DNA from: Fodinibius salipaludis | Lineage (GTDB): Bacteria > Bacteroidota > Rhodothermia > Balneolales > Balneolaceae | Reading direction: 5' to 3' | NCBI RefSeq assembly: GCF_002287075.1 | Contig: NZ_NSKE01000001.1 | Location: forward strand, 496,001 to 560,000 | Length of the DNA stretch: 64,000 nt | Part shown: piece after piece, positions 43,779-52,295 of the stretch | Numbering within the stretch: position 1 is the stretch's first letter | Layout: each line of letters starts with the position of its first letter | Translations under genes and position numbers: made by a program | The notes under the pieces: generated by a model | Seen by the model: only the letters and a program-made list of their open reading frames with translations | The model's database searches: none | Told to the model about the DNA's origin: nothing

Positions 43779-44653
43779 CCTTCTTTTTTGTGCATCATCT
43801 TAAAAAATCCCTTCAACTCTTCGCGCGATCCAAGCTTATCAATAAAATTAAACTGTCCTGCGGAAAGACGTTCCCCTCCATCAATGACCACACATTCTCC
43901 GGTAATATACGGAGCCATATCCGACATTAAGAACGTTGCAAGGTTAGCCAGTTCTTCTTTATCTCCATATCGTCCGGCGGGAATTTTAGACAAGAATTTT
44001 TGCTCAGCACTTTCATCGGGAACCAATCGCTCCCAAGCGCCCTTGGTGGGAAATGGCCCCGGAGCAATAGCATTTAATCGAATATCGTACGTTGCCCACT
44101 CATAGGCCAGCGACCGTGTCATAGCCAACACACCCGCTTTTCCACATGCAGAAGGCAATACAAACGCCGATCCGGTATCCTCAGAATAGGTGGTCACCAT
44201 ATTCAAGATATTGCCTTTACGATCTTCGTCAATTAGATAGTTGCCAAATACGTGTGTACAGTTAAACGAGCCATGCAATACGATATCAACTACGGCTTTA
44301 AAACCTCCGGGCGAAAGATCCTCGGAAGCCGACAAAAAGTTACCGGCCGCATTATTAACAAGACCGGTCATATTGCCAAAGTCGGATACAATTTCTCCAA
44401 TCATCTCTTCGATGCGATCATAATTGCGCACATCAGCCACATAGTATTTTGCTGTGCTGTCACTGCTGACTTCTTCAATTTCCTCGACGGCCTTTTGGAG
44501 CTTCTCCTCCGTCCGACCGCAAATAGCAATATTACTGCCAAGTGAAGCAAATTTCTTGGCCATCGCTAATCCTAATCCACTTCCACCGCCTGTAATTAAA
44601 ATCGTTTGATCTGCTAACGTATCTGATGTAAACATAAAGGATAGATTTTGCAA
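43775..44653 (-). CDS. SDR oxidoreductase, 2,4-dienoyl-CoA reductase-like
   Basis: 292 residues (a later ATG at 44635 is also possible). Rossmann opening ILITGGGSGLGLAMAKKFASLG, then NNAAGNF, and the catalytic region SACGKAGVLAMTRSLAYEW where the normal Tyr is Ser and the Lys is kept, as in the dienoyl-CoA reductase (DECR) branch of SDRs; GPFPTKGAWERL follows. It would reduce 2,4-dienoyl-CoA intermediates of unsaturated fatty acids with NADPH. It lies 33 bases after the thiolase and is the last gene of the beta-oxidation operon. Confidence 0.88.
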   Translation of the reverse strand: MQNLSFMFTSDTLADQTILITGGGSGLGLAMAKKFASLGSNIAICGRTEEKLQKAVEEIEEVSSDSTAKYYVADVRNYDRIEEMIGEIVSDFGNMTGLVNNAAGNFLSASEDLSPGGFKAVVDIVLHGSFNCTHVFGNYLIDEDRKGNILNMVTTYSEDTGSAFVLPSACGKAGVLAMTRSLAYEWATYDIRLNAIAPGPFPTKGAWERLVPDESAEQKFLSKIPAGRYGDKEELANLATFLMSDMAPYITGECVVIDGGERLSAGQFNFIDKLGSREELKGFFKMMHKKEG

Positions 44654-44686
44654 GGGCTTATCGCAGTAAGCCCTTGCATTGCAAAG

Positions 44687-45874
44687 TTAATTTAAATTCT
44701 CAAAAATACCGGCAGCACCCATACCTCCCCCCACACACATAGTCACCATACCGAACTGTTTATCCAGTCGCTGAAGGTCGTGTAGAATTTGTGTCGTAAG
44801 CTTTGCACCGGTACAGCCAAGCGGATGTCCCATAGCAATAGCACCGCCATTAATATTGACGATTTCTTCATCCAACCCGAGTTCACGAATTACAGCTAAA
44901 GACTGTGCCGCAAACGCTTCATTTAACTCTATTAAATCGATATTCTCCAAATCAAATCCGGTTTGCTTAAGCACTTTTGGCACTGCCTCAACCGGACCGA
45001 TTCCCATAATTTCTGGCGGCACACCGGCTACTGAAAAACCGTGGTACTTCGCGATGGGCTTTAGTCCCAGTTCATCTGCTTTTTCTCTACTCATCACAAT
45101 TACCGCTGCCGCAGCATCATTCATTTGTGATGAATTTCCTGCCGTTACCGATCCCCCTTGCTTAAAAGCGGGATTTAGCTTAGCCAGAATTTCTTCGGAG
45201 GTGTCGCTCCGCGGACCTTCATCCGTATCAAAAATAAATTCGGTCTCCTCTACTTCACCATCAGCCGTTACTTTCTTTTCTTTCACTTCGATGGGTACAA
45301 TCTGATCCTCAAAATAGCCTTCATCCCAAGCCTTCAAGGCACGCTGGTGACTGCGATAGGCAAAAGCGTCCTGGTCTTCACGACTCACATCATACTTATC
45401 TGCCACATTTTCGGCCGTCAATCCCATATTGATATATATTTCGGGATAATTGTCCACCAAATCGGCATTTAAGCGTGAAACATATCCCCCCATGGGCACA
45501 AGCGACATCGATTCTACGCCTCCGGCAATGATTACGTCCGCACCTCCCACCATGATACGCTCAGCGGCTTGAGCTATCGTTTGTAATCCGGATGAACAGA
45601 ACCGATTCATCGTGGCAGCCGGAACAGAAGGCGGAAGTCCACCTAAAGCAGCAGCTTGACGGGCAATATTCAATCCCTGTGCCGCTTCAGGAAATGCACA
45701 ACCCATGATTACGTCATCGACCTGTTCGGGTTGCAGATTTGGTGCCCGTTGTAGTAAATTCTTGATCACTTCTCCACCCAGCGTATCAGGTGCAGTAAAA
45801 CGCAGTGATCCCTTATTCGCTTTTCCAGTTGGCGTTCGCGCAGCAGCAACAATTACAGCTTCTTTGGTAGTCAT
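44687..45874 (-). CDS. fadA: Acetyl-CoA C-acyltransferase (3-ketoacyl-CoA thiolase)
   Basis: 395 residues. Nucleophile C93 in [12 protein letters not shown], then [17 protein letters not shown] with H350, and the final C380 in [11 protein letters not shown]. The SSG-L after the Cys and the [13 protein letters not shown] segment place it with beta-oxidation thiolases rather than the biosynthetic one at 4.3 kb. It performs the last step of fatty-acid oxidation, splitting 3-ketoacyl-CoA. Between it and the upstream FadN-like gene lies an inverted-repeat element. Confidence 0.95.
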   Translation of the reverse strand: MTTKEAVIVAAARTPTGKANKGSLRFTAPDTLGGEVIKNLLQRAPNLQPEQVDDVIMGCAFPEAAQGLNIARQAAALGGLPPSVPAATMNRFCSSGLQTIAQAAERIMVGGADVIIAGGVESMSLVPMGGYVSRLNADLVDNYPEIYINMGLTAENVADKYDVSREDQDAFAYRSHQRALKAWDEGYFEDQIVPIEVKEKKVTADGEVEETEFIFDTDEGPRSDTSEEILAKLNPAFKQGGSVTAGNSSQMNDAAAAVIVMSREKADELGLKPIAKYHGFSVAGVPPEIMGIGPVEAVPKVLKQTGFDLENIDLIELNEAFAAQSLAVIRELGLDEEIVNINGGAIAMGHPLGCTGAKLTTQILHDLQRLDKQFGMVTMCVGGGMGAAGIFENLN

Positions 45875-45926
45875 AAGTCAAAGTATTAAGTAGAAAGTTT
45901 TAGGGAGTTTCTTCATCAAATTATCA

Positions 45927-45985
45927 AAGAATTCAGGAGTCAGAACACAGAAAAACTTCTTCTATATTCTGAGTTCAGAATTCTT
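45927..45985. repeat. Heptamer-built inverted-repeat element, about 59 bases
   Basis: Left arm units AGAATTC-AGGAGTC-AGAACAC-AG; right arm read on the opposite strand AGAATTC-TGAACTC-AGAATAT-AG. The arms pair over about 26 bases with five or six mismatches around a short loop, and AAGAATTC/GAATTCTT is perfect at the tips. The right tip overlaps the stop codon of the FadN-like gene. Compare the elements near 50.8-51.3 and 52.2 kb. Confidence 0.75.
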
Positions 45986-48356
45986 AATTCCTCAGTGGTT
46001 TACCTTTCTTGAGCATGTGCTCTATTCGGGCTTGGGTTCGTTCATCTTCCAAGAGTTCTAAAAAGGCCTCACGTTCAAGACGCAAGATATAATCTTCAGG
46101 CACCTCTTGCGGCTCGCTCAAATCACCACCACTCATTACATAGGCTACCTTCTCAGCCACCACCTTGTCATAATCCGTAATAAAATTTGCCTCCTGCATG
46201 ATATGAAGCATCATCTTCAATGAACTTAACGCCTCATTTCCAAGCACTTTAACCATTGGTTTTTTTGGTGGGTAGTACCCAGCATCTGCCATTTGTTTGG
46301 CCTCTGCTTTGGCATTGGCTATCAGTAGATCCCGATTCATAATGATGGAATCCGAATCGCGCAAATACCCATATTCTCTGGCCTTGGGCGCGCCGTCAGA
46401 CACTTTAGCCATCCCAATCGTCTTAAACTTCTCTTTAATATTCGGCATGGGATCAACTTGTTCATCTTCTAACAAACCTTGCATCGTTCGCAGCAGTACT
46501 TCCTTTGTTCCCCCTCCGGCCGGGAGTAATCCAACGCCCACTTCCACCAAGCCGGCATACAATTCATGATGCGCTACCACCTTATCAGCATGGAGAATAA
46601 ATTCCACTCCGCCGCCAAGTGACCGGCCAAAAGGTGCTACGACTACAGGAAACGGACGATACCGTAATCCCACGGCCACATCCTGGAAATTCTTTGCCGC
46701 TTGCCTGACCTGTTCTTTCTCTCCTTTCTGCCAGGCCCCCATCGCCTCCATCAAGTTGGCACCATAGGTAAAATTATTGCCATCATGACTAATAACCAGT
46801 CCATCAAATTGTTCCTCAACTATATCACAGGCTTTCTTCAGTGATTGGACGAGCTCAAAGCCCAGCGTGTACTGCTTAGTTCGAAATTCAAAAAGTGCAA
46901 TGCCATCACCTAAATCGTACAACCCGGCGCTGTCGTTGCCAAAAACCTCTTTATTATTAGATTTAAGTGTAGCAACCTGAATAGCTCCCTTTGCTGGCGG
47001 ACTCAGCTTCTCAACGTCTCCGGTTGCCAAATTATAGACCGTTCCCTCTTCCTTGTCATAAAAGTGATCTCGTCCGCTGTCGAGCATAGCCAGAACATTG
47101 TGAGGCACATCCAGTCCTTCATCCTGCATACGCTCGACTGATTCCTTAACACCAATAGCATCCCAGCGCTCAAACGGCCCCAATTCCCAGTTGAAGCCCC
47201 ATTTCATAGCGCGGTCAATGGCTTCCACTGAGTCTGTTATTTCAGGAATACGATTAGCTGAATACAGCAGCAAATCGCAGTGTACTTTCCATAAAAACTG
47301 TCCTACTTCGTCATCCTGATTGACTAAAAATTTCAATCGTTCCTCGGAAGTTTTAAACTTTTTCTTAGCCTCGGTTGCGCTTTCAAATTCAGGCTCAATC
47401 TGCGATTCGTATTTCCCCGTTTCGGGATTGATGACTTTATATTCCTTGCCCGAATCGGTGCGCACCTTTTTGTAAAACCCTTCTCCCGCTTTGTTGCCGT
47501 GTTTCCCATCTTCTACCATCTGCTCAAAAGTATCAGGCAGATCGAACACTTTGCGCCGTTCGTCATCTGGAATAGCTGGATACAAATTCGTTGCCACGTG
47601 ATGAATTACATCCAAGCCGGACATATCGGCAGTTCTAAAGGTTGCTGCTTTAGAGTAGCCGGTAAGTGTTCCCAACAGATAATCAATCTCCTCGGCACGG
47701 AAATTCCCGTTAAAAAAGTGCGGCATGATACTGGCCATCGAGAAGATTCCGATGCGATTGGCAATAAAATTGGGCGTATCCTTACACTTCACCACACCCT
47801 TACCCAAATCACGCTCACAAAAACGACTCATATATTCTACGACTTCATCAGCAGTGGATTCGGTGGGAATAAGCTCCAACAGTTTCATATACCGGGGCGG
47901 ATTGAAAAAATGTGTGCCCAGAAAATGCTCTTTAAATTCATCCGAACAATCCTCACTAATATCTCCAATTGGCAAACCGGAGGTATTCGAACTCACGATC
48001 GTCCCCTCAGTTCGAACATCTTCAATTTGAGACATCATATCTTTTTTGATATCCATTTTTTCGATGATGGCCTCGCAAACCCAATCAACTTCCTTGATGA
48101 TATCCAGATCATCGGTAAAATTTCCGGGCTCGATGCGGTCCGCGTATTCCGGCAATCCCAGCGGCGACGGATTCATCTTTTTGAGTTTTTTTATATTATC
48201 TAAAACCGTCTGATTGGGATTCTCACTCTCCTCATCCTTGAGATCAAGGAGCCATACCTGCATTCCGGCATTAACACAATGTGCCGCAATTTGGCTACCC
48301 ATCGTTCCTGATCCAAGTACCGCTACTTTCTGAATATCATATTTGCTTGTGGACAT
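45984..48356 (-). CDS. fadN: 3-hydroxyacyl-CoA dehydrogenase/enoyl-CoA hydratase fusion (FadN-like)
   Basis: 790 residues with the dehydrogenase first. Rossmann VAVLGSGTMGSQIAAHCVNAG at residue 12, the catalytic His in GTHFFNPPRYMKLLELIP, and the second dehydrogenase domain to about residue 430. The hydratase/isomerase part follows (about 470-660): SLGGGVEFILHADKVVAHHELYAGLVEVGVGLLPAGGGT, with both catalytic Glu (GGGVE and LVEVG). The domain order is reversed from E. coli FadB and matches FadN of Bacillus. It makes 3-ketoacyl-CoA from enoyl-CoA. Downstream of the ligase by 83 bases. Confidence 0.95.
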   Translation of the reverse strand: MSTSKYDIQKVAVLGSGTMGSQIAAHCVNAGMQVWLLDLKDEESENPNQTVLDNIKKLKKMNPSPLGLPEYADRIEPGNFTDDLDIIKEVDWVCEAIIEKMDIKKDMMSQIEDVRTEGTIVSSNTSGLPIGDISEDCSDEFKEHFLGTHFFNPPRYMKLLELIPTESTADEVVEYMSRFCERDLGKGVVKCKDTPNFIANRIGIFSMASIMPHFFNGNFRAEEIDYLLGTLTGYSKAATFRTADMSGLDVIHHVATNLYPAIPDDERRKVFDLPDTFEQMVEDGKHGNKAGEGFYKKVRTDSGKEYKVINPETGKYESQIEPEFESATEAKKKFKTSEERLKFLVNQDDEVGQFLWKVHCDLLLYSANRIPEITDSVEAIDRAMKWGFNWELGPFERWDAIGVKESVERMQDEGLDVPHNVLAMLDSGRDHFYDKEEGTVYNLATGDVEKLSPPAKGAIQVATLKSNNKEVFGNDSAGLYDLGDGIALFEFRTKQYTLGFELVQSLKKACDIVEEQFDGLVISHDGNNFTYGANLMEAMGAWQKGEKEQVRQAAKNFQDVAVGLRYRPFPVVVAPFGRSLGGGVEFILHADKVVAHHELYAGLVEVGVGLLPAGGGTKEVLLRTMQGLLEDEQVDPMPNIKEKFKTIGMAKVSDGAPKAREYGYLRDSDSIIMNRDLLIANAKAEAKQMADAGYYPPKKPMVKVLGNEALSSLKMMLHIMQEANFITDYDKVVAEKVAYVMSGGDLSEPQEVPEDYILRLEREAFLELLEDERTQARIEHMLKKGKPLRN

Positions 48357-48439
48357 AAATATCTATGTTCTATGTAATAAGTTATTAATTGCTAAATTAA
48401 CCACGCAAAATCACGAAGGCCCCAAGACACTAAAAGTAT

Positions 48440-50272
48440 TTAATTATTTGCCTTTGGCTCCTCTTCCTGGTAAATCGATTCGATTTCATCTTCATAACGT
48501 TCTTTAACGACCGGGCGTTTAACTTTCAGTGTGGGCGTAAGTTCACCGGATTCGATAGAGAAAGGAGTTTCCAGCAACACAAACTTTTTGACCGTTTCCC
48601 AAGGGGAAAGTTGCTTATTCACTTTATCGACTTCACGCTGTATAAGTCTTTGAACTTCCGGGTCTTCATTTGCAGGATCCGAAACAGACTTACCACGTCC
48701 CTTCAACCACTTTTTGGCATTTCCATAATCCGGTACGATCAAGGCCGAGCAGAATTTTCGCTGATAGCCAATCACCATAGCCTGATCAATAAATCCACTT
48801 TCGCTGAGTAAGTTTTCAATAGTCTGTGGAGCAACATATTTACCGGTAGATAACTTAAATACCGATTTTTTTCGATCAGTAATATACAAGTAATCATCTT
48901 CAAGCTTACCTACATCACCAGTCATAAACCAGCCGTCATCGTTAAATACTTCGTCCGTTTTTTCTGGATTATTATAGTATCCTTCCATTACATTGGGCCC
49001 TTTTGCAAGAATCTCTCCATCATCGGCAATTTTAATATCTACATTCGAAAGCGGTCTCCCGGAACTACCTACACGCATATGATCTTTGTCATTAACGGAC
49101 AACACAGGCGATGTCTCTGTAAGTCCGTATCCCTGCATACAAATGAGTCCCAAGGCATTCATAAATCGGAATAAATTAGGCGAAAGAGCGGCACCACCAC
49201 TTACCATTCCCAACAGGTTGCCTCCGAAAAGTTCACGGATTTTTGAATACACCAGTTTATCCGCAATCTTATGCTTAATGGCATCCAATCCGCTGGGGGG
49301 ATTTTCGGGATCATATTCCTCAGCCCGATTTATAGCCCAGTAATAGAGCTGCTTTTTGAGTCCGCTCATCTCCTGTCCCTTTACCTTAATTCCGGTATGA
49401 ATTTTTTCCAGAAGTCGAGGCACTGTTGCAAAGTAATAGGGTTTTACATATTCAAAGTCATCACGAATTTCATCTACTTCCTCGATATAATAAATAGGAT
49501 ATCCCATACTCAGATACATATAGGTAATCATTCGCTCAAAAACATGCGAAAGCGGCAGATAGGATAGCATCTTTTCATGCTCTCGGACGGTTTCATCAAA
49601 CGGAACACGCTCCAACGATGCCAGCAAGTTCGAAGCAATGTTATTGTGTGTGAGCATTACCCCTTTGGGATCGCCGGTTGTGCCCGATGTATAGATAAGC
49701 GAAGCGAGATCATCCGGCCCTACCTTTGATCGCAATTCTTCAAACAGATCCGGATTCTCTTCATGCTTTTTTGCTCCCATTTCGAGGATGTCATCAAACT
49801 CTTTGAGTTTACCGTGCTTGGAGCCAAATATGGAAATTATAGCTTTAACATTCTCTATCTCTTTAATAATTGGCTTCGTTTCGGCAAAAAGCTCATCATT
49901 AGAAACAATGTGCACTTTTGCCTCAGAGTTCTCCAAAATGTACTTAATCTGCTCTGCCGGCTGCGTAGTATAAATAGGAACGTTTACCGCACTTAATGAA
50001 AGAATTGCCTGATCGCAAATCACCCATTCAGCGCTGTTTTCAGAATGCAGGCTTACTGTATCACCGGCTCGTACACCGAGCTCGTACAACCCAAGGGCAA
50101 AATTACGAACTTTCTCCTGGAACTCCTCCTTACTCGTTTCAACCCATTCTCCATTCCGTTTTGTAGAAATGAATACATCTTTGTCATGCTTTTGTATCCC
50201 CTTTTCAATCTCTGAAACAATAGTAGTCGGATCGTAAGCCATAGCAGTACTATATTTAATTGTTGATGACAA
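48440..50272 (-). CDS. Long-chain fatty-acid--CoA ligase (AMP-forming)
   Basis: 610 residues, normal for bacterial long-chain ligases. Motif A3/P-loop YTSGTTGDPKG near residue 195, A5 GYGLTETSP, A7 GWFMTGDVG, A8 DRKKSVFKLSTGKYVAPQ, consistent with long-chain (FadD/FAA type) members. The final acceptor Lys is probably in GELTPTLKVKRPVV. The first residues before PTTIVSEIEKG are weakly conserved, so the ATG eleven codons later is possible. First gene of the minus-strand beta-oxidation operon. No acyl-CoA dehydrogenase is in it. Confidence 0.93.
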   Translation of the reverse strand: MSSTIKYSTAMAYDPTTIVSEIEKGIQKHDKDVFISTKRNGEWVETSKEEFQEKVRNFALGLYELGVRAGDTVSLHSENSAEWVICDQAILSLSAVNVPIYTTQPAEQIKYILENSEAKVHIVSNDELFAETKPIIKEIENVKAIISIFGSKHGKLKEFDDILEMGAKKHEENPDLFEELRSKVGPDDLASLIYTSGTTGDPKGVMLTHNNIASNLLASLERVPFDETVREHEKMLSYLPLSHVFERMITYMYLSMGYPIYYIEEVDEIRDDFEYVKPYYFATVPRLLEKIHTGIKVKGQEMSGLKKQLYYWAINRAEEYDPENPPSGLDAIKHKIADKLVYSKIRELFGGNLLGMVSGGAALSPNLFRFMNALGLICMQGYGLTETSPVLSVNDKDHMRVGSSGRPLSNVDIKIADDGEILAKGPNVMEGYYNNPEKTDEVFNDDGWFMTGDVGKLEDDYLYITDRKKSVFKLSTGKYVAPQTIENLLSESGFIDQAMVIGYQRKFCSALIVPDYGNAKKWLKGRGKSVSDPANEDPEVQRLIQREVDKVNKQLSPWETVKKFVLLETPFSIESGELTPTLKVKRPVVKERYEDEIESIYQEEEPKANN

Positions 50273-50381
50273 TCTTTACCAATAATTTAAACGATTGCGG
50301 ATGATTTAAAAGTCTATTTAAATTTATCTTCCATTTTGGTAATTAACCTGCATCCACTAATCAATTGTAACAGAATCATTT

Positions 50382-50810
50382 ATGTATATCCAACCTAATA
50401 TTAAAAAACGTGTTGAAAAATTTCTTTCTATTTCAGAAAAAAACATGGGAGATGCTCTTGGCATCGAATTCACTTCCTTCAAATCTGACGAAGTAAAAGC
50501 CACTATGCCCGTCAATAAAAATACCGTACAACCCTTCGGATTACTCCATGGAGGAGCTTCTGTTGCTCTTGCTGAAACCTTGGCATCTGTCGGGGCCTGG
50601 CTCAATATCGAGGAAGAAGGAAAAACAGCAGTGGGTGTTGAGATCAATGCCAATCATGTACGTGCTGCCCGTAAAGGAGAAACGGTGCACGGCGTTTCTA
50701 AACCCATCCACAAAGGACGTCAAACCCAGGTGTGGGAAACCAAAATTTTTAATGAGGATGAGAAGTTGGTTTGTATATCAAGGTGTACGCTGGCTGTGGT
50801 AGATGTTTAG
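50382..50810 (+). CDS. Hotdog-fold thioesterase (PaaI/YdiI-like)
   Basis: 142 residues. The segment VQPFGLLHGGASVALAETLASVGAWLN holds the HGG loop and the catalytic Glu of PaaI/MenI-type enzymes; VGVEINANHVRAARKGETVHGVSKPIHKGRQTQVWE is the rest of the fold. It hydrolyses acyl- or aryl-CoA thioesters. It is divergent from the fatty-acid ligase gene, separated by 109 bases, so fatty-acyl-CoA balance is plausible, but aromatic or quinone-precursor CoA thioesters are equally possible. Confidence 0.92.
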   Translation: MYIQPNIKKRVEKFLSISEKNMGDALGIEFTSFKSDEVKATMPVNKNTVQPFGLLHGGASVALAETLASVGAWLNIEEEGKTAVGVEINANHVRAARKGETVHGVSKPIHKGRQTQVWETKIFNEDEKLVCISRCTLAVVDV

Positions 50811-50813
50811 TTG

Positions 50814-50834
50814 TGAGTATTGAGATATGAGACT
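50814..50834 (+). repeat. Left heptamer array of an inverted pair around the S23-like gene
   Basis: Three consecutive 7-base units, TGAGTAT, TGAGATA and TGAGACT, begin just after the thioesterase stop. GTGAGTATTGAGAT (50813-50826) is exactly inverted at 51299-51312. Confidence 0.8.
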
Positions 50835-50924
50835 TCAGTGCAATTTCTTATAAAATAATCTGTAAGGATAGTCTGACTATTCGGTCATACTAACAAGCTA
50901 AATAGTAATTAAAAAACTTCTATT

Positions 50925-51281
50925 ATGCACCGATACAAAAAGTTAGATATCTGGAAACGATCAATCTCCTTAGCAACTGATATTTATGAGGTAACTACAA
51001 ACTTTCCGGCTGAAGAAAAATATGGATTAGTATCTCAACTACGAAGATGTGTTGTATCAATTGGATCAAATATTGCTGAAGGAGCAGGACGAAATACTAA
51101 TAAGGATTTCAAACGCTTCTTAAGTATTGCATACGCATCTTCCTGTGAATTAGAAACGCAACTGATCATTGCAAAAAATTTAGATATACTGCCTTCCAAA
51201 GCTGGCAAAATCCTATTGAGTGAGATTAATCAACTTCAAAAGATGATTTTCACTTTCTCCAAGAAATTAACTCCTGCATAG
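50925..51281 (+). CDS. Four-helix-bundle protein (S23/IVS family), free-standing
   Basis: 118 residues. It has the family pattern KLDIWKRSISLATDIYEVTTNFPAEEKYGLVSQLRR, then CVVSIGSNIAEGAGRNTNKDFKRFLSIAYASSCELETQL, in four helices (TIGR02436/Pfam 23S_rRNA_IVP). Related ORFs lie in intervening sequences of 23S rRNA and as free genes in many Bacteroidota, where the function is unknown; structural relatives are accessory proteins of diversity-generating retroelements. No rRNA or reverse transcriptase is here. The gene is bracketed by inverted heptamer arrays, which is striking. Confidence 0.93.
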   Translation: MHRYKKLDIWKRSISLATDIYEVTTNFPAEEKYGLVSQLRRCVVSIGSNIAEGAGRNTNKDFKRFLSIAYASSCELETQLIIAKNLDILPSKAGKILLSEINQLQKMIFTFSKKLTPA

Positions 51282-51297
51282 AAAAATACTACCAAAC

Positions 51298-51332
51298 AAT
51301 CTCAATACTCACTACTCAAGACTCATCACCCA
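51298..51332 (-). repeat. Right heptamer array of the inverted pair
   Basis: On the plus strand, NNNCTCA units: AATCTCA, ATACTCA, CTACTCA, AGACTCA, then a decayed TCACCCA. On the opposite strand this is TGAGTNN repeated four times, the same unit as the left array. It ends 8 bases before the stop codon of the next, minus-strand gene. Confidence 0.8.
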
Positions 51333-51340
51333 ATACTACT

Positions 51341-52057
51341 CTACTCATACAGCTGCTGCAATAATTTTCGTTTGGTAACCGGAAAAATCGTCTCCCGAAA
51401 TGGGAAATCCAGATCAGTGTTAAACGCAAAAGTTGCCGGGTTAGGTAAGTCCTTATTTTCATCGATGAGATTAAGTTTAATAGCATTTGGAGACCGATAA
51501 GCTCCGTCCTGCTCTAATCCTTTCAGAAAAGCCGTTTTCAGTGATCGATATCTATCCTGTGAACTTTCAAAAACAGTGAGCTCATACTGGAAAAGTAACA
51601 ATTTCGATTCCTCGTTATCAGGCACAAAAAAATATCCCTCATCCGTATAATTAGGAATAATACCGACTTCTTCGAGCTTGATTTCATCGTTCACAAATTC
51701 ATAAATCGTTTTACCCTCTTCGATTTTTGCTTTAATCAATGGTAATCCCCACTCAATTAGATCTTCAACTTTTGACAGATCGGATCCATCTACAAAAACA
51801 ACTTCGTGCTCAATAACTTCATTTACAAAATCGATCTTTTTGATCCGTTTGGGAAACTCATCCCGCAAATCCCGAAGTCGACTTAATATATCATCCAGGG
51901 TTGTATAAAGCTCTACCAGATGACTTAAGTGCGGATAAATCTTGTTCATCTGAAAATCATCAGAAATCGATTTGAGTCCCGCCAATATTTTGTACTGCTG
52001 AGATTCAAAATCAGATTGAAGGTGTGTAAAAAGATCAAGATCGAGTGAATGAGCCAT
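51341..52057 (-). CDS. Hypothetical cytoplasmic protein, helical N-terminus
   Basis: 238 residues, unrecognised. No signal peptide or transmembrane helix. The first 75 residues are strongly helical with a coiled-coil look (LVELYTTLDDILSRLRDLRDEF). The middle is acidic alpha/beta, with a repeated I-E-E/V-E-V-G pattern; residues 195-235 end in NPATFAFNTDLDFPFRETIFPVTKRK. It could be a structural or partner protein. It has its own start 239 bases upstream of the AMP ligase stop, and lies between two heptamer repeat elements. Confidence 0.7.
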   Translation of the reverse strand: MAHSLDLDLFTHLQSDFESQQYKILAGLKSISDDFQMNKIYPHLSHLVELYTTLDDILSRLRDLRDEFPKRIKKIDFVNEVIEHEVVFVDGSDLSKVEDLIEWGLPLIKAKIEEGKTIYEFVNDEIKLEEVGIIPNYTDEGYFFVPDNEESKLLLFQYELTVFESSQDRYRSLKTAFLKGLEQDGAYRSPNAIKLNLIDENKDLPNPATFAFNTDLDFPFRETIFPVTKRKLLQQLYE

Positions 52058-52154
52058 AGTGACCTCCTGCCTTTGTACCGTAGTGAAGATGATATCCTTT
52101 TTTCAACTTTAATTAATAACGAAGAGAGGAGCAAGTTTTATTGTTTAAACGGTG

Positions 52155-52294
52155 GCCAGGAGCTTGGGGCATCGGGCAGAGAGTAAAATCCTGGAATCGA
52201 AATTGACTCATAGCTTTCCTCTCTCTTAATTTAAATTTTAGAATATATTTATCGGTCACCCACACTCCACTCTCTATGCACCGTACCCCATGCC
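52155..52294. repeat. Second bracketed heptamer inverted-repeat element, no gene inside
   Basis: Left arm (52159-52184) reads GGAGCTT-GGGGCAT-CGGGCAG-AGAGT. The right arm (52269-52294), read on the opposite strand, gives GGCATGG-GGTACGG-TGCATAG-AGAGT. AGAGAGT/ACTCTCT is a perfect 7-bp match and TGGGG is shared, with gaps. About 85 bases of ordinary AT-rich sequence lie between. It falls between the hypothetical gene and the ligase stop. Confidence 0.55.
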
Positions 52295-52295
52295 A

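Noticed and set aside
50925-51281. Part of a diversity-generating retroelement
   Set aside because: No reverse transcriptase, template repeat or variable repeat is present near it.
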